Assembly (NCBI GenBank): GCA_015296085.1
Contig: DVDT01000019.1
Span: 1 to 43,408, forward strand
DNA: 43,408 bases
Reading direction: 5' to 3'
DNA from: Trichormus sp. M33_DOE_039
Lineage (GTDB): Bacteria > Cyanobacteriota > Cyanobacteriia > Cyanobacteriales > Nostocaceae
The position numbers and the translations under genes were made by a program. A model generated the notes under the pieces. That model saw nothing but the letters and a program-made list of their open reading frames with translations, made no database searches and was not told where the DNA came from. How positions within the stretch are numbered: the first letter of the stretch is position 1; each line of letters opens with the position of its first letter. Positions 1 through 8,029 of the stretch are shown here, piece after piece.

Positions 1-47
1 GCTTGGATGACCTTCTGACGTAAGTCGTAACTGTAGGGTTTTGGCAT
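1..47 (-). CDS. IS630-family transposase, N-terminal fragment (cut by window edge)
   Basis: Reading the minus strand from an ATG at 45-47 gives MPKPYSYDLRQKVIQA, which is the usual opening of IS630-type transposases (helix-turn-helix region, 'PYSYDLRQK'). Only 15 full codons lie inside the window; the rest runs off the left end, so it cannot be said whether the transposase is intact. The terminal inverted repeat of the element would be expected within the next 100 or so bases (see 114-140). The call rests on the N-terminal motif alone. Confidence 0.6.
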   Translation of the reverse strand, partial: MPKPYSYDLRQKVIQ

Positions 48-169
48 GAGCTTTTCTTGTCTTGAATGTTTAATCGGTGTCTAGTTTTACTTTCCTCCTA
101 GAGTATACTGTTTGTCCTAACCACCCTGGCGGTTGCTATATCATTATTTGTGATAAAAATACCTTTAAA

Positions 170-207
170 ATTGAAAAACCTGGTACGGGTTGACCAGGTT
201 TTTCAAT
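170..207. terminator. Strong bidirectional hairpin terminator
   Basis: ATTGAAAAACCTGGT (170-184) is perfectly complementary to ACCAGGTTTTTCAAT (193-207), a 15-bp stem with an 8-nt loop. Runs of A and T flank the GC-rich part on both sides, so it would act as an intrinsic terminator in either direction. It lies just outside the proposed IS630 end. Confidence 0.65.
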
Positions 208-593
208 ATGTTTGATTTCAAATTTTTAAATTTAATCAACAAAGAGTAATTGAGAGGGTTTACAAATAGGGTGTACATTGAAACTAACAAACTCAGCAAC
301 TTTAGTTTTTCCGCTCTGGGATTTGGCTTTGCCTATTAAGGGCTTTTGCCACATGATATAAAATCTGCTGAAATTTGATTGGGCTGATGACCGGAGACAC
401 CTAGTCTTTTGCCCTTGGGTTTGGTTTGTTTTTAATGTTTGGTGTCTTGTTATCTAAACTAGCATTCAGTTCGGTAATGATCAACCTATAGTTTACTAAA
501 GTTGATATTTTGTAGATTTTTGCAATAACAGCTTAAAACTTTGATCCCTAATGACTTTGTGTGGATATATGACAGTTTTAACTGGCAATGAAG

Positions 594-626
594 AGAACCC
601 CAGCTTCTGAAGGAAACTGGGGTTCT
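594..626 (-). terminator. Hairpin downstream of the aldo/keto reductase gene
   Basis: AGAACCCCAG (594-603) pairs with CTGGGGTTCT (617-626), a perfect 10-bp GC-rich stem with a 13-nt loop. It starts 16 bp past the stop codon of the minus-strand reductase gene. There is no long T tract after it, so termination efficiency is uncertain. Confidence 0.55.
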
Positions 627-641
627 GACTTCTAGAGATGG

Positions 642-1601
642 CTACCAATTCCACATTACAGAACTGTCGTCAAGATGATCGGTGACAATGCGACCGATCG
701 CATCAATAGCAGCAAGTTCATCAGATGAAAGTTTCACATCAGCAGCTAGAGCATTATCTTTGGCTTGTTCAGGATAACGCGCGCCGGCGATCGCCTGACT
801 TTGGGGTTGAGCAATTAACCAAGCTAATGCTAACTGAGCCAACGTGCAATCATGGCTTTCTGCAATTGGGCGTAGTTTATCTAATGCTTGGTGGGCGCGT
901 TCAAAGTTTTCACCTTGAAATAATTTATTGCCTGTACGATTGTCTCCTGACTCAAATTTATGTCCAGGTGCAAATTTTCCAGTGAGCAATCCTTGGGCTA
1001 AGGGTGAGTAGGCCAAAATGGAGATATTATTTTCAATGCAATAAGGCATCGCATCTTTTTCAACTTGTCGCCAAAATAATGAGTACGGAGGTTGTAAGCT
1101 ATCAATCCGTCCATATTGAGCAGCTTCAGCTAATTGGCTGCCAGAAAAATTAGATACCCCAATGGCGCGAATTTTACCTTGTTGTTTCAAGTCGTTGAGG
1201 GCGCGCATGGTTTCTTCAATAGGAACTATTTCGGTGTTGAAAGAACCAGTCGGCCAGTGAATTTGGTAAAGGTCGATGTAATCTGTTTTGAGGTTTTTTA
1301 AAGAGCGATCGCAAGCCTCAATTACTTGCTCATACTTGAGATGGTTGGCAAAAACCTTCGTGGCATACTCTACTTGATCTCGTACATCAGATAAAGCCTC
1401 GGCGACAATCTGCTCAGAATGTCCTTCACCATAAACTTCAGCTGTATCAACTGTAGTGATTCCAGCTTCAAAGGCGGCTCGGATAGTTTTAATGGAGTCA
1501 GCATCCTCAATTCCTACCCACCATTTTTTCCCCGCTTGCCAAGTTCCCATGAGGATGGGTGTGATTTCTACGTCAGATGTACCTAGTCTGCGTTTTTCCA
1601 T
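642..1601 (-). CDS. Aldo/keto reductase, 319 aa
   Basis: NAD(P)H-dependent oxidoreductase of the aldo/keto reductase superfamily, a soluble TIM-barrel enzyme reducing carbonyl compounds; the substrate cannot be read from sequence. The expected catalytic tetrad is visible: Asp52 and Tyr57 in DTAEVYGEG, Lys82 in ATKVF and His115 in LYQIHWP. The late GVSNFSGSQL and IAGARYPEQ segments fit the cofactor-binding part. Length is normal for the family. The ATG start has a purine-rich GAGAGAA upstream. The gene is divergent from the DUF1802 gene with only 80 bp between them, a space that carries a 9-bp inverted repeat, so the two may be co-regulated. Confidence 0.9.
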   Translation of the reverse strand: MEKRRLGTSDVEITPILMGTWQAGKKWWVGIEDADSIKTIRAAFEAGITTVDTAEVYGEGHSEQIVAEALSDVRDQVEYATKVFANHLKYEQVIEACDRSLKNLKTDYIDLYQIHWPTGSFNTEIVPIEETMRALNDLKQQGKIRAIGVSNFSGSQLAEAAQYGRIDSLQPPYSLFWRQVEKDAMPYCIENNISILAYSPLAQGLLTGKFAPGHKFESGDNRTGNKLFQGENFERAHQALDKLRPIAESHDCTLAQLALAWLIAQPQSQAIAGARYPEQAKDNALAADVKLSSDELAAIDAIGRIVTDHLDDSSVMWNW

Positions 1602-1637
1602 AAAGGTTCTCTCATTTCATCTCCCTGGATAGTTTTA

Positions 1638-1680
1638 TACTGTAACGGTCTTTGTTAAAAATAAAATCAGAGTTACAGTA
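1638..1680. promoter_or_regulatory. Inverted repeat in the divergent promoter, candidate operator
   Basis: TACTGTAAC (1638-1646) and GTTACAGTA (1672-1680) form a perfect 9-bp inverted repeat with a 25-bp spacer. It lies in the 80-bp space between two divergent genes, and the right arm abuts the DUF1802 start codon region. Centre-to-centre distance is about 34 bp, near three helical turns, which suits a dimeric regulator bound on one face or a DNA loop. No regulator is known to me for this sequence. Confidence 0.4.
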
Positions 1681-1681
1681 G

Positions 1682-2269
1682 ATGCTGATGGAATTGAGTC
1701 AAACAGTACATACGCTCAAAGAATGGGCAGTTGCCATCGATGCTTTAGAAGCCGGCAAAACTATTATGTTGCTGCGGAAAGGCGGGATTCGTGAACAGCC
1801 AGGCCGTTTCCGAGTGGCGCATCAACAGGTTTTACTCTACCCCACGTTTGAACATCAGCAACCTCTACTACTTAAGGCTGAATATGCCCCTCTTATCAAT
1901 CCAGTAGCATCAGGATGGCATCCAGAAACGGTAAGAATTGGCAGTTGGGCAGAAATTACCGATTTTTTACCTGTTAGCGATGAATTAGTAGTCAATCGGT
2001 TATTACCTTTCCATATCTGGAATGAACATTTTATTCGCGATCGCCTTAAGTGGAAACCGCAGCAGCCATTATTCATTCTTCTCCTACGGACTTATAAACT
2101 TTCTCAAGTTCAAGAAATTCCCTATTGTGCAGAGTATGGTGGTTGCAAATCATGGATTGATATCGCCCAACCTATTAATTTAGAAGCTTCTGAGCCTGTT
2201 TTACCTGACTCAGACTACCAATATCTGACGACCAAAATTAGTACAATAATTACTAATAAGATGCACTAA
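1682..2269 (+). CDS. DUF1802 family protein, 195 aa
   Basis: Conserved protein of unknown function, recognised by the N-terminal pattern LKEWAVAIDALEAGKTIMLL followed by RKGGIRE and a HQQVLLYPTFEHQ segment that are typical of DUF1802 in cyanobacteria. No signal peptide or membrane helix is seen, so it is probably cytoplasmic. Two ATG codons (1682 and 1688) are possible starts and neither has a clear Shine-Dalgarno sequence; the right arm of the inverted repeat at 1672-1680 lies directly in front. It contains a HIP1 octamer. Neighbouring genes do not reveal its role. Confidence 0.75.
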   Translation: MLMELSQTVHTLKEWAVAIDALEAGKTIMLLRKGGIREQPGRFRVAHQQVLLYPTFEHQQPLLLKAEYAPLINPVASGWHPETVRIGSWAEITDFLPVSDELVVNRLLPFHIWNEHFIRDRLKWKPQQPLFILLLRTYKLSQVQEIPYCAEYGGCKSWIDIAQPINLEASEPVLPDSDYQYLTTKISTIITNKMH

Positions 2270-2623
2270 ATTTCGTTCTATACAGGAATTAATTCTGCAA
2301 TTAATCGTCTAGATTTCTTAACAAAAATTAAAATATTCATAAAATAGTAACTCTTGATACATACACCTTTAGTATCGACAGCTAACATTAAAAAAATCTT
2401 AGTCTTGCTTAAGATTGAGGCACAAACATTTGAACAATCTGTCCATCTATATATCCAGTCATAAGCAATCTAAATGTCGGGCACTTATTTAGGTAATTGT
2501 ACGATTTTAGGTTGTAGGTAAATTGACTACTCTGGGAAGATTCTAAACTATCCCGCAAGGGTGAAGAAGCATTGACAAAAAAACGCCAATATGCAATAAA
2601 AGCAAAAAGCAAAGGAGCTTGCT
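2270..2623. other. Intergenic region, 354 bp
   Basis: AT-rich spacer. It holds a small hairpin (AATCTTA/TAAGATT near 2394-2416) that could end transcription of the DUF1802 gene, and the ribosome binding site AAGGAG (2612-2617) for the next gene. Nothing else recognisable. Confidence 0.5.
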
Positions 2624-2881
2624 ATGTCTCAACAAATGTGTTGGATATCTAAAAGTAGCGGTGATGACGACAAAATCTTATATTTGCAAGATGCGCCGGG
2701 AAAACCCTGGCGACCCTATACAGCTTTCCCGCATTATTCAGTACCAGATTATCCCATTCCTCGCGGCTCTAAAGGTTGGGCAACATATCAAAAGCTCCGC
2801 AAAGCTGGTTGGACACTAGTACCAAGCGCACGGGCTAACGAATTTGGTAGCAGTGTCTATGCAGAGTCAACAATTAAATAG
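2624..2881 (+). CDS. Small conserved hypothetical protein, 85 aa
   Basis: Small soluble protein with no recognised domain. An ATG at 2624 is preceded by a good Shine-Dalgarno AAGGAG seven bases upstream, supporting translation in this frame; an overlapping frame (from 2619) lacks this. The sequence has an acidic patch (SGDDDK), a Pro/Tyr-rich middle (KPWRPYTAFPHYSVPDYPIPRG) and a basic Gly/Trp stretch (KGWATYQKLRKAGWTLV). It resembles small proteins annotated as hypothetical in filamentous cyanobacteria, but I assign no function. Just after the stop come two to three copies of a TAGTCAT heptamer (2881-2900). Confidence 0.65.
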   Translation: MSQQMCWISKSSGDDDKILYLQDAPGKPWRPYTAFPHYSVPDYPIPRGSKGWATYQKLRKAGWTLVPSARANEFGSSVYAESTIK

Positions 2882-2937
2882 TAGTCATTAGTCATTAGTC
2901 AACAATCACAAGTTTTCTTCCTGTGGACTGAATGAAG

Positions 2938-4718
2938 TTAAAAACCTCTAGGAGAGCCTTCACCACGAGGATCGGCGGCACTTTCTAGACGACCATCGAC
3001 AGTAACTGCGATCGCGTTAACATTTCCCCAAGGCTGACTTTCTTTTATATTGTGTCCTCGACGACGTAAGTCTTGCAGAGTCATAGCATCTAAACCCCAA
3101 GCTTCTACTCGCAACTCATCGGGAAACCACTGGTGATGTATGCGTGGGACAGATACTGCTGCACCAACGTCCATATTATATTCCAGCACATTCAAAATCA
3201 CTTGCAAAACCTGAGTGATGATTGTGCTACCACCAGGCGCACCTACTACCATGCGGAGGCGACCATTCTCAGTGATGATTGTCGGTGTCATGCTAGAAAG
3301 GGGAGTTTTGCGGGGTGCAATAGCGTTGGCTTCGTTACCCACGAGTCCGAAAAAGTTCGCTATTCCTGGCGCAGCTACAAAATCATCCATTTCATTATTC
3401 AGTAAAATACCAGTTCCCGATGCCACTACTCCAGCACCATAACCGTGATTCACGGTAAATGTCAGACTAACAGCGTTGCGTTCTGCGTCAATAACGTTGA
3501 GATGGCTGGTTTCGGGAGATTCGTAACGAGTTGCTAGTTGTAATTTTCTATTGAGGGGAATCTTGACTTGGGGAAAGCTTTGGAGAATTTCGGGTGCAAT
3601 CGGTTTGATTTGGGTTGCAGGTGTGGCTTTTTCTAGATTAATCTCAGCTCGACGTTGTTTAGCGTAACCGGAACTAAGCAATGCTTGTACAGGAACTTTG
3701 ACAAAATCGGGATCACCTAAATATTGCGAGCGATCGCTATAAGTAATTTTCATCGCTTCTGTCATTAGATGTAAAGCTTGTGGATGATGCCAACCCCAGG
3801 ATTTTAAATCTGCATCACCAATGATATTTAACATCTGCAATAACAATACACCACCGGATGAAGGTGGCGGCATAGAACAAACTTGCGCTTGGCGGAAGTC
3901 ACCACATACAGGAGTCCGCCAAATTGGTTTATAGGCTTTGAGATCTACTAATGTGATTAAACCACCGTTTTTCGCCATATCATTGGCGATCGCACGGGCG
4001 ATATTACCAGTGTAAAAACTTTGGGGATTTTGGGCGATCGCTTCTAAGGTGCGTGCTAAGTCATGCTGGACTAACTTTTCCCCTGTTGATAAAATTCCCC
4101 GTTGCGAGTGAATATCTCCCGTGCGGCTGGGTTGTTGAGGACTACTTGCTGACGATTGGTATAGACTGAAGCTGAACGCCAAGTGTGTTGATTACTCAGA
4201 ATAAAACCATCTTGAGCCAGAGCGATCGCAGGTTTCAATATTTGTTTCCACGGCAGCTTACCATAGCGACGATGAACTTCATACATGCCGGCAACCGTTC
4301 CTGGTGTCGCCACTGCTAAATAACCATTTACACTTGCATTGGGACGCACCTTCCCTGCTGCATCTAAATACATATTTTTTGTAGCTTTGAGGGGTGCGCG
4401 TTCCCGAAAATCTAAAGCTTTGATTTCGCCAGTTTTTTCGTTACGCAATAACAAAAAACCACCGCCACCAATCCCAGCGGAAAATGGCTCAACTACAGAG
4501 ATTGCAAAGCTGGCGGCGACTGCTGCATCAACTGCGTTACCACCTTGGCGTAACATCGCTAATCCCGCCTCACTCGCCAAGGGATGTGCAGATACGACCA
4601 TTCCCTTTTTGCTGCGTAAAGGCAAACTGATAGTGGCTGATGCTACTTGGCTGTAGCAGAGAACTCCTAGGGAAAAAATGGTAAATGCAACTCGCTTGGT
4701 GTGAGTAATAATAGACAT
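2938..4718 (-). pseudogene. ggt: Gamma-glutamyltransferase precursor, interrupted by a 1-bp frameshift
   Basis: The first part (from ATG at 4716-4718) has a signal peptide ending near ASA, then GGNAVDAAVAASFA and GIGGGGF, the start of the gamma-glutamyltranspeptidase large subunit. It stops after 215 codons at 4071. The rest of the large subunit and the small subunit continue in the next frame to 2938, including the ETSHLNV segment whose Thr is the expected autoprocessing nucleophile. Total length, 1781 bp, is one base short of 594 codons, so a single deletion explains it. The break lies at about 4077-4084, where the coding strand reads CAGGGGAAAAG; one more G or A would restore the frame. 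GGT hydrolyses glutathione and gamma-glutamyl peptides in the periplasm. A sequencing error or a true pseudogene are both possible; no other defect is seen. It follows the phytochelatin synthase-like gene, which uses the same substrate. Confidence 0.85.
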
Positions 4719-5126
4719 ATTTTTTAACGCAAAGGTTCACGCAGAGGTATGTGGAGATTGAGTGAAAAATTTTTAGTTCTGAGCATACAGTTTTGAGTTC
4801 AGAACAAAAATGTTTTCGTTCTTAATGAGAAGGTTCTGGTTTCAAGTCAGAACGTTTTTGTTTTAAGTGAGAATGTTCCTATTCTAAATGAGAACGTTCT
4901 TGTTTCGAGTGAGAATATTTCTGTTCTAAATGAGGACGTTTTTGTTTCGAGTGAGAATGTTCCTGTTTTAAACGACGACATTCCTGTTTCAAGTGAGAAT
5001 GTTTTGGTTTCAAGTCAGAAAGTTTTTGTTTTGAGTGAAAATATTTCTGTTTTAAAAATCAAACTTGGAGTTTGTCACGGGACACGGAAGAGTTCAAGAA
5101 TCAACTTTAACGTCTCTACTTGCTCA
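4719..5126. other. Intergenic region filled by 21-bp repeats
   Basis: 408-bp space between two minus-strand genes of glutathione metabolism. More than half of it (4806-5057) is a degenerate 21-bp tandem repeat. The plus strand stays open from 4797 to a TGA at 5169-5171 but has no ATG start. No promoter is evident. Confidence 0.6.
4806..5057. repeat. Twelve-copy degenerate 21-bp tandem repeat
   Basis: Twelve adjacent 21-bp units occupy 252 bp without a change of phase. The consensus is close to GAGAAYGTTCYTGTTTYRAGT. Unit starts are 4806, 4827, 4848, 4869, 4890, 4911, 4932, 4953, 4974, 4995, 5016 and 5037. The third base of many codons varies while a plus-strand heptapeptide pattern (for example ENVPVLN, ENVLVSS) stays recognisable, and the junctions often form the palindrome AGAACGTTCT (perfect at 4891-4900). 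Further degenerate copies shifted in phase are visible at 4765-4805. Confidence 0.85.
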
Positions 5127-5867
5127 TCATTGAGATTTACTGACAAATACAAAGCCTCGCGTTTTACCTGAAACGGAATCAACTGTGTTCATGGCTTTCC
5201 ATAACTCTGCTGTCTTCACCCAAACGGGTGGATATTTATAACGGGAGACATCCATAATTAAAAATCTATCTGTCTGCTCGTTATATGCGGCTAAAGGTGA
5301 GATATGTCCGCCTCGTTCTTGGTTGATTTCTTTGCGTAAATAATTAACGATGACAAAATTTCCTGGCTGTTTTAAATTTGCTGCTGTCATTTTTCTAAAA
5401 TCTTCTAGATTAGAATCACCAGCGTGATGGACTTGCACATTCACATTATAGCTAGCGAGTAATCCGCCTAATTCCTCTAAAGTCATCCCTTGACGAGAGA
5501 CTTTATCGGAAGTGATGACTGTTTGAGTTTTTTCGTTACTAAAAAAGTTCTCTTGAGTAAACACTCGATAGGGAGAATATTGTGGTGCTTTCGGTGCAGG
5601 AATTCCTAAGCTATTTAACACCATCACAATACTAGCAACGCCGCAATAAGCTTGATTATTTTGGGTGATAAACTGGCTACTCAAAGGGAAAAAATCTACT
5701 CTGGAACGGCTAGTAATTAATAAATTTGCTCCGACATCAGAGTTAAAATTAATTAAATTAGGTGCAAGAGTTAGAGTTTGAGATAAAGCATTGTCACTGG
5801 CAATAAATAATCCGATAATTGCGGCTGAGATAGAGGTTTGAATGTTTGATTTTAAGCTAAAGTTCAT
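5127..5867 (-). CDS. Phytochelatin synthase-like glutathione gamma-glutamylcysteine peptidase/transferase
   Basis: Papain-fold enzyme of the bacterial phytochelatin synthase family, which removes Gly from glutathione and may join gamma-Glu-Cys units. It closely resembles my recollection of the Nostoc enzyme Alr0975. From an ATG at 5865-5867 the protein is 246 aa. The catalytic triad is Cys75 (NQAYCGVAS), His188 (RGGHISPLAAY) and Asp206 (LIMDVSRY), with the same Cys-His (113) and His-Asp (18) spacing as I recall for that protein. This start gives a secretory signal (ISAAIIGLFIASDNALSQ), so the enzyme is probably exported. An upstream in-frame start at 5960 would overlap the preceding gene and bury the signal, so I reject it. 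It has only the N-terminal catalytic domain, as usual in bacteria. It follows the binding-protein gene by 52 bp. Confidence 0.9.
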   Translation of the reverse strand: MNFSLKSNIQTSISAAIIGLFIASDNALSQTLTLAPNLINFNSDVGANLLITSRSRVDFFPLSSQFITQNNQAYCGVASIVMVLNSLGIPAPKAPQYSPYRVFTQENFFSNEKTQTVITSDKVSRQGMTLEELGGLLASYNVNVQVHHAGDSNLEDFRKMTAANLKQPGNFVIVNYLRKEINQERGGHISPLAAYNEQTDRFLIMDVSRYKYPPVWVKTAELWKAMNTVDSVSGKTRGFVFVSKSQ

Positions 5868-5919
5868 GGTTGTAATTATATGAATAAGAATTTTTATACA
5901 GAGATGTTGGGTGAAATTT

Positions 5920-6834
5920 TCATGAGAGCTTAATGAGTCCTTTCGATTTACGAAAGTCACGTACTACTTGTTTAATGTCTTGGAGTTCGCCTTCTACTAA
6001 ATAGTTAAGCTGTCGCATTTCATCAGCAGAAATCTTACCAGTTAGTTGATTAATGGCTACTTTAATTTGTGGGTATTTTCTTAAAGTTGCTTGTCTGACA
6101 ATTGGCGTAGCTTCGTAAGGGGGAAAGTATTGTTTATCATCTTTGAGAACAAATAAACCTAAGCGAGCAATTTGACCATCTGTAGAATTACCCGCAACCA
6201 TATCCACTTGCTTTTGAAGCAAAGCACGATAGATTAAACCCAAGTCCATAATTTGGGGTGATTTGGAAAATTTTAAATTATAAGTTTTCGCTAAACCTGG
6301 AAAACCATCGGCTCTTTCTAAAAATTCATAGCCAAAACCGCCACGCCATTGCGGTGTATATTGGGTTGCTTCTGATAGGGTTTGAATATTGTAACGTTGA
6401 GCATCTTCTCCCCGAATAATTATGGCAAATGTATTTTCAAAGCCCAAACTAGGCATGACTTCTAAATTAAATTGTTGAGCATAGGCTTGTTTTAGTTTCT
6501 CATAAACTACTTGAGGATTATTAATTACTGCTTGTTTTAAAATCCCAGCAAAAGCTGTACCCGTATATTCAATATAAGCATCTATTTTGCCCGCAGTAAT
6601 TGCTTGATGGCAGACAAAAGAACCACCCAAACGAGGACGACGCACTACTTTTAAACTAGTCGTGTCTTCAATTTGTTGGGCTAAAAGCTCTCCTAAGATA
6701 TCTTGTTCAGTAAAGTCTTTGGATGCTACGATAACATCCCCGCGACTAATGATTTGCTCTGTTTGACAACTAGCGATCGCCATCACTAATGTCAAAGTCA
6801 ATAAGAAAAATATCAAAAATCTCTTCATAAGCAA
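5920..6834 (-). CDS. Glycine betaine/choline-type ABC transporter substrate-binding lipoprotein, 304 aa
   Basis: Periplasmic binding protein of the OpuAC/OsmF (YehZ) type, which captures quaternary ammonium osmolytes for an ABC importer. The N-terminus has a hydrophobic stretch and a lipobox IASC with Cys23, so it should be lipid-anchored. The family pattern KDFTEQDILGELLAQQIE (about 39-56) and IEYTGTAF (about 88-95) are clear. Its natural partners, an ATPase and a permease of the same class, lie upstream at 17594-18981 on the same strand, separated by about 10.8 kb of unrelated genes. Here it sits 16 bp behind the alpha/beta hydrolase gene and is probably in the same transcript. Substrate preference cannot be told; reuse for another ligand is possible. 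Confidence 0.85.
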   Translation of the reverse strand: MLMKRFLIFFLLTLTLVMAIASCQTEQIISRGDVIVASKDFTEQDILGELLAQQIEDTTSLKVVRRPRLGGSFVCHQAITAGKIDAYIEYTGTAFAGILKQAVINNPQVVYEKLKQAYAQQFNLEVMPSLGFENTFAIIIRGEDAQRYNIQTLSEATQYTPQWRGGFGYEFLERADGFPGLAKTYNLKFSKSPQIMDLGLIYRALLQKQVDMVAGNSTDGQIARLGLFVLKDDKQYFPPYEATPIVRQATLRKYPQIKVAINQLTGKISADEMRQLNYLVEGELQDIKQVVRDFRKSKGLIKLS

Positions 6835-6850
6835 ATTAAATTTATCTGTA

Positions 6851-8029
6851 CTAATTCTCTGTTCCTATTGCCCATAATAAAAATCGCTCAATGTAATACA
6901 GAGCAATTTGATTACCTAAACCCAGAAACACTGCATTAAAGGAATGTTCTGACCAAGGGAGATTAATTAAAATAGCTTTGTTACCTACAGCCCGCAGATC
7001 ATCATAAAATTGCTGCCCGAAAATAGATTTTACTAAATGATCGCGATCGCCATAAATTAATAATGTTGGCGGTAAGTTAGATTTAACATAACTCACAGGA
7101 GATGCCAAATCATAAACTGCTGGTAGCTGACTAGGAGAACCACCCAAAAAAGTGTTTAAAACAGCTTTGGTATTAATGGGATCTGGTGATGGTGGATCAT
7201 CATAACTTTTATGTAAGTCCGTAGGGCCGTAGTAGTTAATCACTGCCCGAATGGGAATGGTATTCGATTGATATGCTAATAACATTGCTAAGTGCGCTCC
7301 AGCTGACCATCCCACCACAGCAATTCTATGAGGATCAATTTCGTAACTAGCAGCTTGTTCTCCGATTAATTGCAATGCTGTTTGCACATCTTGCAGTTGC
7401 GCCGGAAAGCGATGGCGGGGAGCATGGCGATAGTCAATAGCCACTACTGTATAACCTTGTGCTGCCATGTAGCGGTTGAATTGGTAATTTTGGGTGGGTT
7501 TACCCTTTTGCCATGCACCTCCATAAATGGCAATTATGGCTGGATAAAAACCATTGTGAGGCGGTTGATAAATTTCTAAACTCAGGGGTGTTCCATCGAT
7601 TGCGGCAAAACTGACGCTATGCTGACGCACATTGGGTTGTTTTATTCCAGTCAATAAGTCAGATAATACAAACGGTTGGGGACGCATTTTAGCTTGGACA
7701 TCAACTGGAATTTGCAGATTCTCCAACTCATTTTGCATTTGATGCTCAACTTTTTGAATTGTGGATGATAATTGCCACAAGGGAATACTACTCAGTCCGA
7801 TTCCCATAAGACTACAACCGATTGCTACATAACTAATCACATTCTGTCCCCGGAATAATGACAGTAGTAAAGCAATTGCATTGTAAATGAGCAGCACAGG
7901 ACTAATTTCTGGGGTGATTACACCTAGCGGTAGCAAAGTAAAGTTGGGAGAGGGAATGACAATCCAAATACTCAGAAATAATCCTATTAGACTCAGAATA
8001 AGTCCTAACCACAATTGCAAATCCATCAT
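6851..8029 (-). CDS. Membrane-anchored alpha/beta hydrolase (esterase/lipase type), 392 aa
   Basis: The C-terminal two thirds are a carboxylesterase of the hormone-sensitive-lipase-like group: oxyanion segment YGGAW (169-173), nucleophile elbow GWSAG with Ser242, acid Asp328 or Asp330 (GDRDHL) and His362 (SEHSF). The first ~90 residues contain three hydrophobic helices (about 7-27, 40-60, 63-85), so the enzyme is tethered to a membrane; a typical soluble esterase of this class lacks them. The ATG overlaps the stop of the upstream acyltransferase gene (ATGA), which implies translational coupling. An acyltransferase and an esterase so tightly linked suggest making and trimming of an acyl ester, but no substrate can be named. 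Confidence 0.8.
   Translation of the reverse strand: MMDLQLWLGLILSLIGLFLSIWIVIPSPNFTLLPLGVITPEISPVLLIYNAIALLLSLFRGQNVISYVAIGCSLMGIGLSSIPLWQLSSTIQKVEHQMQNELENLQIPVDVQAKMRPQPFVLSDLLTGIKQPNVRQHSVSFAAIDGTPLSLEIYQPPHNGFYPAIIAIYGGAWQKGKPTQNYQFNRYMAAQGYTVVAIDYRHAPRHRFPAQLQDVQTALQLIGEQAASYEIDPHRIAVVGWSAGAHLAMLLAYQSNTIPIRAVINYYGPTDLHKSYDDPPSPDPINTKAVLNTFLGGSPSQLPAVYDLASPVSYVKSNLPPTLLIYGDRDHLVKSIFGQQFYDDLRAVGNKAILINLPWSEHSFNAVFLGLGNQIALYYIERFLLWAIGTEN

Larger units (their letters stand above)
48..641. other. Intergenic region, probable IS630 end plus hairpins
   Basis: No convincing gene is seen here. The stretch 114-140, read on the minus strand, begins TATAGCAACCGCCAGGGTGG and lies about 70-95 bp upstream of the transposase start, so it is a candidate terminal inverted repeat next to a TA dinucleotide (IS630 elements insert at TA). 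The other end of the element lies outside the window, so the match cannot be tested. Two hairpins (170-207 and 594-626) are listed separately. The remaining bases, about 210-590, are AT-rich without recognisable content. Confidence 0.4.

Noticed and set aside
2409-2612. 67-codon minus-strand frame upstream of the 85-aa gene
   Set aside because: Lies in the promoter space of the 85-aa gene, has no family resemblance and no convincing start.
2619-2819. Alternative frame overlapping the 85-aa gene
   Set aside because: The competing frame has the proper spacing to AAGGAG and a more protein-like composition.
4719-5126. CRISPR array
   Set aside because: The repeats are contiguous and degenerate 21-bp units without unique spacers.
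4797-5171. Open plus-strand frame through the 21-bp repeats
   Set aside because: No ATG or convincing alternative start, and the end overlaps the opposite-strand enzyme gene; reported as a repeat, not as a gene.
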